Position numbers and translations under genes: made by a program. 64,000 bases of DNA from a bacterium (GTDB taxonomy: Bacteria > Actinomycetota > Acidimicrobiia > Acidimicrobiales > Bin134), in contig JAPPAP010000003.1 of the NCBI GenBank assembly GCA_026705465.1, forward strand, positions 1 to 64,000, given 5' to 3'. Every line of letters begins with the position of its first letter. Within the stretch, counting starts at the first letter, position 1. The notes beneath the pieces are model-generated. The model was not told the origin of the DNA. It did not search any database and worked only from the letters and a program-made list of their open reading frames with translations. This document shows positions 61,901-64,000 of the stretch, in pieces.

Positions 61901-62014
61901 GAGGCCGGACAGGTGATCGCCGACGGAACTCCGGATCGGGTGCGATCCGACCCCCGTGTCGTTGCCAGCTATCTGGGAACCGATGATCGGGCCATCGCCC
62001 GATCCGACTTGTGA
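58988..62014 (+). CDS. Fused LivH-LivM-LivG branched-chain-type ABC transporter
   Basis: 1008 residues. Residues ~1-375 are a LivH-like permease ('GIVIGLLAMGIVLTFRSTKVINFAVGNLG'), ~380-735 a LivM-like permease ('LTVVTGWSGQVSLAQMSFAGIGALF'), and ~745-1008 a LivG-like ATPase with Walker A 'GTNGAGKSTF', Walker B 'LLCLDEPTAG' and H-loop 'IEHDMPL'. The signature is degenerate ('LSTGTRRIVEI' for LSGGQ). LivF sits in the previous gene, so two chains contain all four parts. GTG start at 58988 shares its base with the previous TAG. The substrate is unknown; family members take up branched-chain amino acids, amides, urea and others. Confidence 0.9.
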   Translation: MVLPSLLAASRITPQVIFNGAIFGIVIGLLAMGIVLTFRSTKVINFAVGNLGLIGGGLFPLLVLQYNFPFWVAVGLVLVMGALFGGIIELIVIRRLFRSPRVIVLVATVGVAQLCQVIPFTYPDLDVKGVVRYPVVTSASWHPFEGLGMSEAQLWTVLVAPVVIAAAGWALLALRSPESRSGRRTMWLWVWLGGLAATAGLLALIAGGGEPKGLRIAGAQLTILVVVPLIAFGLYLVLNRTWFGRNVAASAENADLSRLAGVNPKIVSTFVWVLAGLISTFAIVLLSGQSGSVSGVGGLGPTTLARAMVAAAIAGMTSFPRAMAAGIYLGIIEFTIRFNLLDHPGLFDFLLLVAVLVAVAMQRGQRLTTESFSFTPKIPPIPSHLRQIWWVRHMNRLALGAGLVALILVPLIITQPSRQLSYASVLAFALCASSLTVVTGWSGQVSLAQMSFAGIGALFAAALARGLEMDFWFIDFNAAAIPFAASLFIAPIAMALVATVVGVGALRVQGLMLAVTTLVLAIASMHYIYRRPIFSDGNARTVPFLRGDLFGIDLASQRNYYYFCLVLLVVVLYVLTRLRRSGVGRGTIAVRDNIDAASAYTVSSTRMKLSAFALAGGIVGLGGAVLAGLAQNIPLTERFFTVDDSIRLVGIVVIGGLGTIIGPVLGALWIEGLPSLFDSGVVSLFVSSIGLLLVVMYFPGGFAQVIYSWRSSALRWAEARYGLSAPPKGAQGSVRLPPSHRIRDDRGHPVLETDDLSVAFGGNQALDGASLSIPPNRIVGLIGTNGAGKSTFMNAVGGFVPAVGEVRLNGTDISRLAPHRRAMLGLGRTFQGATLFPELTVRETIQVALEARERTPFFATAASLPSSIRFSRAQRNAADEIIDFLGLGRYGDSYVGDLSTGTRRIVEIGGLLALDAHLLCLDEPTAGVAQREAEAFGPLLVSINSELQSSMLIIEHDMPLIMSVSDHVYCLEAGQVIADGTPDRVRSDPRVVASYLGTDDRAIARSDL

Positions 62015-62028
62015 AATCAGGGAGGCCC

Positions 62029-62841
62029 ATGCCGACAGCCCATAACAACCCTGATGCCGCGGCCAGCCAGACGCCGCTACAGCTTCGCCGGATTCTTCAC
62101 TTTGATGGCGCCCTCAATGTCCGAGACCTCGGCGGCGTGACTACTTTGAACGGCCAACCGGTGAGATTCGGCCTCGTCTATCGATCCGACGACCTCGCCG
62201 ATCTCAGCACCCTCGACCTGGCTGAACTTGAGAAGCGGTCAGTCCAGACCATCGTGGACTTTCGTGACCCCAAAGAAGCCGACGCTCGGCCATCGAGGCT
62301 CCCCCGAGGGGCCGGTGTTTTGTCCGCTCCCTTTGTCCGAGGGGACCGAACCGCGGGCGAGGTGATGGAGTCGTTGGTTGCCGGGGAGCTGACCCGAGGA
62401 CACGCCCACCAGATACTCCTCGATTCCTACCGGCGCAGTACCGAGGCGGGCATTCCCGCGTTCACCACGCTGATCCGCTCGATCATCGACCGCTCCCCGG
62501 TCTTGTTTCATTGCGCGGGGGGCAAAGACCGAACTGGCGTGGCGGCCGCGGTCATTTTCTCGATCCTCGGAGTCGACCGGGATCAGATCGTCGAGGACTA
62601 CATGCTGACCAATGATCGGTTGACCGATCAGTCCAGTACGTTCCAACTTCGGCTGGCGGAATACCCCGAGGAGTCACGCGACGTGCTCTTGGCCTTGGGA
62701 TTGGCCAAGCCTGACTACATTGAATTGGCGCTCGACGTGATCGATAGTGATTTCGGGGGCATCGAGGCCTACGCCCAGGACCAGCTCTCACTCTCCCCAG
62801 CCGAGGTTGATGCTCTGAGGGAACTTCTGCTGGAACCGTGA
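62029..62841 (+). CDS. Tyrosine/dual-specificity phosphatase (PtpB-like)
   Basis: 270 residues. 'GALNVRDLGGVTTLNGQPV', 'VDFRDPKEADARPSRLPRG' and the catalytic loop 'FHCAGGKDRTGVAAA' (Cys-x5-Arg) identify the Y_phosphatase3 family. Start: ATG 62029 follows GGAGG closely; a GTG at 62011 overlapping the LivHMG stop (GTGA) is also possible. It lies in the transporter operon and is a paralogue of 54376-55197. It is cytoplasmic, so it would act on an imported substrate or on a signalling target. Confidence 0.88.
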   Translation: MPTAHNNPDAAASQTPLQLRRILHFDGALNVRDLGGVTTLNGQPVRFGLVYRSDDLADLSTLDLAELEKRSVQTIVDFRDPKEADARPSRLPRGAGVLSAPFVRGDRTAGEVMESLVAGELTRGHAHQILLDSYRRSTEAGIPAFTTLIRSIIDRSPVLFHCAGGKDRTGVAAAVIFSILGVDRDQIVEDYMLTNDRLTDQSSTFQLRLAEYPEESRDVLLALGLAKPDYIELALDVIDSDFGGIEAYAQDQLSLSPAEVDALRELLLEP

Positions 62842-62844
62842 GCC

Positions 62845-62916
62845 AGTGGTGTGTCTTGGGTTTAGCGCCTTCGATGCCTAGCAGGACACGCGCGAATAAA
62901 CCCAAGACACACCACT
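62845..62916. repeat. Perfect 20-bp inverted repeat between converging genes
   Basis: The 20 bases at 62845-62864 (starting AGTGGTGTGTC) are the exact reverse complement of 62897-62916; the loop is 32 bases. It lies between the phosphatase stop (62841) and the converging RpiR stop (62915), and its right arm overlaps that stop codon. No T-run follows either arm, so it is not a classic terminator. It could be a bidirectional attenuator or the ends of a small mobile element. Confidence 0.85.
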
Positions 62917-63838
62917 AGTCGGCAGGGTCTCGCCGGGTGGCCCACGGCGGGCTCAGCCGGTGCTCGGCGATCATGTCGCTCCACAGCTCCTGAGCGGCGC
63001 GAGCCCGCTCGGGCAGCAGCCGGGCTGCGGCAACGAACAGTGCGTCGACCACGGCCAGGTGGGCCAGCCGACTGGAGACCGCGGCAATTCGGAACTCCGA
63101 TTCAGTTCCACCGGCCAACAAGACATGGTCGGCGAGTTCTGCCAGCGGCGACCGGGCGAACGTGGTGACGGCCACGGTATGCGCCCCCCCGCTCGCGGCC
63201 GCCTCGAGTGCGGTCAGTGTCTCGCGGGTTGACCCGGAATGGCTGATGGCCACGGCCACGTCTCCTGGTCGAAGAAAGCGGGCCGCGGTGAGCTGCATGT
63301 GCGAGTCGTAATGGAACTCGGCTCGGTGTCCCAGCGTCCGGAATCGGAATGCGGCGTCGAACGCCACCGCAGCGCTGGCCCCGGCACCGAGGAAAATGAT
63401 CGAGCGGGCGTTGACCAGCAATTCGGAGACTTGGTTGAAGCTGGCCTTGTCCAGCGTGTGCTGAGTGTGGCTGATGGCATCGACGGTCGAGGAGAGAACC
63501 TTGGAGAGAATCGACTCACGGTCATCGCTCTCCGACGGGTCGGCGAATCCGGTCGTTGACACTTCGGCAGCCAGACGAAGCTTCAAGTCCTGAAAGCCCC
63601 GAAGCCCGAGCTCTTGGCACAGGCGCACGATGGTGGACATCGAGGTCCCCGTGCGCTGCGCCAGTTCCGACACCGACTGTCGGACCACCATTGCCGGATC
63701 GTCCAAGATCTCTTCGGCCACCACCGCCAACTTTGGCGTCAAGCTCGGCAGCAAGCTCCGAAGATGAATCGTCGGAGGGATTTCTGGATTCTCGGATTCG
63801 TCCGATCCGAGGACTCTTTCGGTCGGGTCAGAATTCAA
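62915..63838 (-). CDS. MurR/RpiR-family transcriptional regulator with SIS domain
   Basis: 307 residues. The N-terminal helix-turn-helix is at ~30-100 ('MVVRQSVSELAQRTGTSMSTIVRLCQELGLRGFQDLK'), then a SIS phosphosugar-binding domain ('ARSIIFLGAGASAAVAFDAAFRF', 'RPGDVAVAISHSGSTRETLTAL'). Members sense sugar phosphates or aminosugar phosphates. The start is TTG at 63838, with GAGGG upstream. It converges on the transporter operon and lies 12 bp downstream of an SDR gene, so the pair is co-transcribed. It is a plausible controller of the transporter. Confidence 0.88.
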   Translation of the reverse strand: MNSDPTERVLGSDESENPEIPPTIHLRSLLPSLTPKLAVVAEEILDDPAMVVRQSVSELAQRTGTSMSTIVRLCQELGLRGFQDLKLRLAAEVSTTGFADPSESDDRESILSKVLSSTVDAISHTQHTLDKASFNQVSELLVNARSIIFLGAGASAAVAFDAAFRFRTLGHRAEFHYDSHMQLTAARFLRPGDVAVAISHSGSTRETLTALEAAASGGAHTVAVTTFARSPLAELADHVLLAGGTESEFRIAAVSSRLAHLAVVDALFVAAARLLPERARAAQELWSDMIAEHRLSPPWATRRDPAD

Positions 63839-63850
63839 GGCAACAGTCCC

Positions 63851-64000
63851 TCATGTTCCATTCTCCGGCGGCCAACCCTCGACAAGCCCGAGTTCGGCGC
63901 ACAGCTCCAGAGAGTTCAGGTTGCGTCCTCGCCATTGGGCTGCTCGCTCGGGTTCCTCGGCCAACCAGGCGACCACCGCACCAGTGGCCTCGGGAGGCGC
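63851..64000 (-). CDS. C-terminal end of a short-chain dehydrogenase (partial)
   Basis: The 49 codons inside the window read as the end of a minus-strand gene that continues past 64000. 'PPEATGAVVAWLAEEPE' and 'WRGRNLNSLELCAELGL' match the usual C-terminus of SDR oxidoreductases. It lies 12 bp upstream of the RpiR gene on the same strand, so it is probably in its operon. Only the end is seen, so the call is moderate. Confidence 0.6.
   Translation of the reverse strand, partial: APPEATGAVVAWLAEEPERAAQWRGRNLNSLELCAELGLVEGWPPENGT

Noticed and set aside
62845..62916. Ordinary intrinsic terminator
   Set aside because: No T-run after either arm and a 32-base loop.

Overview
The window is high-GC bacterial DNA from what looks like an actinobacterium, most likely an environmental or marine Acidimicrobiia-type lineage. 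The reasons are the high GC content, the rpsF-ssb-rpsR-rplI-dnaB order, a DUF5318 zinc-ribbon protein, adjacent pairs of acyl-CoA dehydrogenases, tandem-fused CaiB-type CoA transferases, several phytanoyl-CoA dioxygenase-like proteins and a LivFGHM-type transporter. The lineage is inferred from gene content only; no rRNA is present. Fibronectin-repeat, Fic, arylsulfatase and PhyH proteins together would also fit a host-associated (for example sponge-associated) relative, which is speculation.

Layout. 0.1-7.6 kb: a tyrosine integrase and a giant secreted fibronectin type III repeat protein, a likely accessory island. 7.6-12.0 kb: core operon panB-rpsF-ssb-rpsR-rplI-dnaB on the minus strand. 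S18 carries an unusual long acidic tail, and the leader of rpsF can fold into a structure that masks its ribosome site. 12.1-18.2 kb: amidase, DUF5318, class II aldolase, double CoA transferase and a ferredoxin-fold protein. 18.2-19.7 kb: a lower-GC fic gene bracketed by two copies of a 37-bp AT-rich element. 19.8-23.6 kb: molybdopterin oxidoreductase, APH-like kinase and a SnoaL protein. 23.6-26.0 kb: two paralogous membrane proteins with a PIN/Phd toxin-antitoxin pair between them, formed by a segmental duplication. 26.0-37.9 kb: a catabolic region with sulfatase, VOC, two amidohydrolases, class II aldolase, hydroxyisobutyrate-type dehydrogenase, HpcH aldolase, a branched-chain-type binding protein and two PhyH proteins. 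37.9-46.2 kb: tRNA-Ala, an acyl-CoA dehydrogenase pair, an ELFV-type dehydrogenase, xseBA, an ABC exporter, a CopC-like protein, tadA and tRNA-Ser. 46.2-54.4 kb: CotH lipoprotein, DUF4956, Baeyer-Villiger-type monooxygenase, alpha/beta hydrolase, DUF1214-like protein, a membrane protein, tRNA-Arg and a third PhyH-like protein.

54.4-64.0 kb is the most unusual locus. A binding-protein lipoprotein and a PtpB-like phosphatase run leftward. A rightward operon diverges from them and encodes (i) an MFS permease fused to a LivF-type ATPase, (ii) LivH, LivM and LivG fused in one 1008-residue chain, and (iii) a second PtpB-like phosphatase. An SDR and an RpiR/SIS-domain regulator converge on the right end. 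This looks like a complete uptake system with its own pair of phosphatases and a phosphosugar-sensing type regulator. The MFS-LivF fusion is the best candidate for an undescribed transporter architecture.
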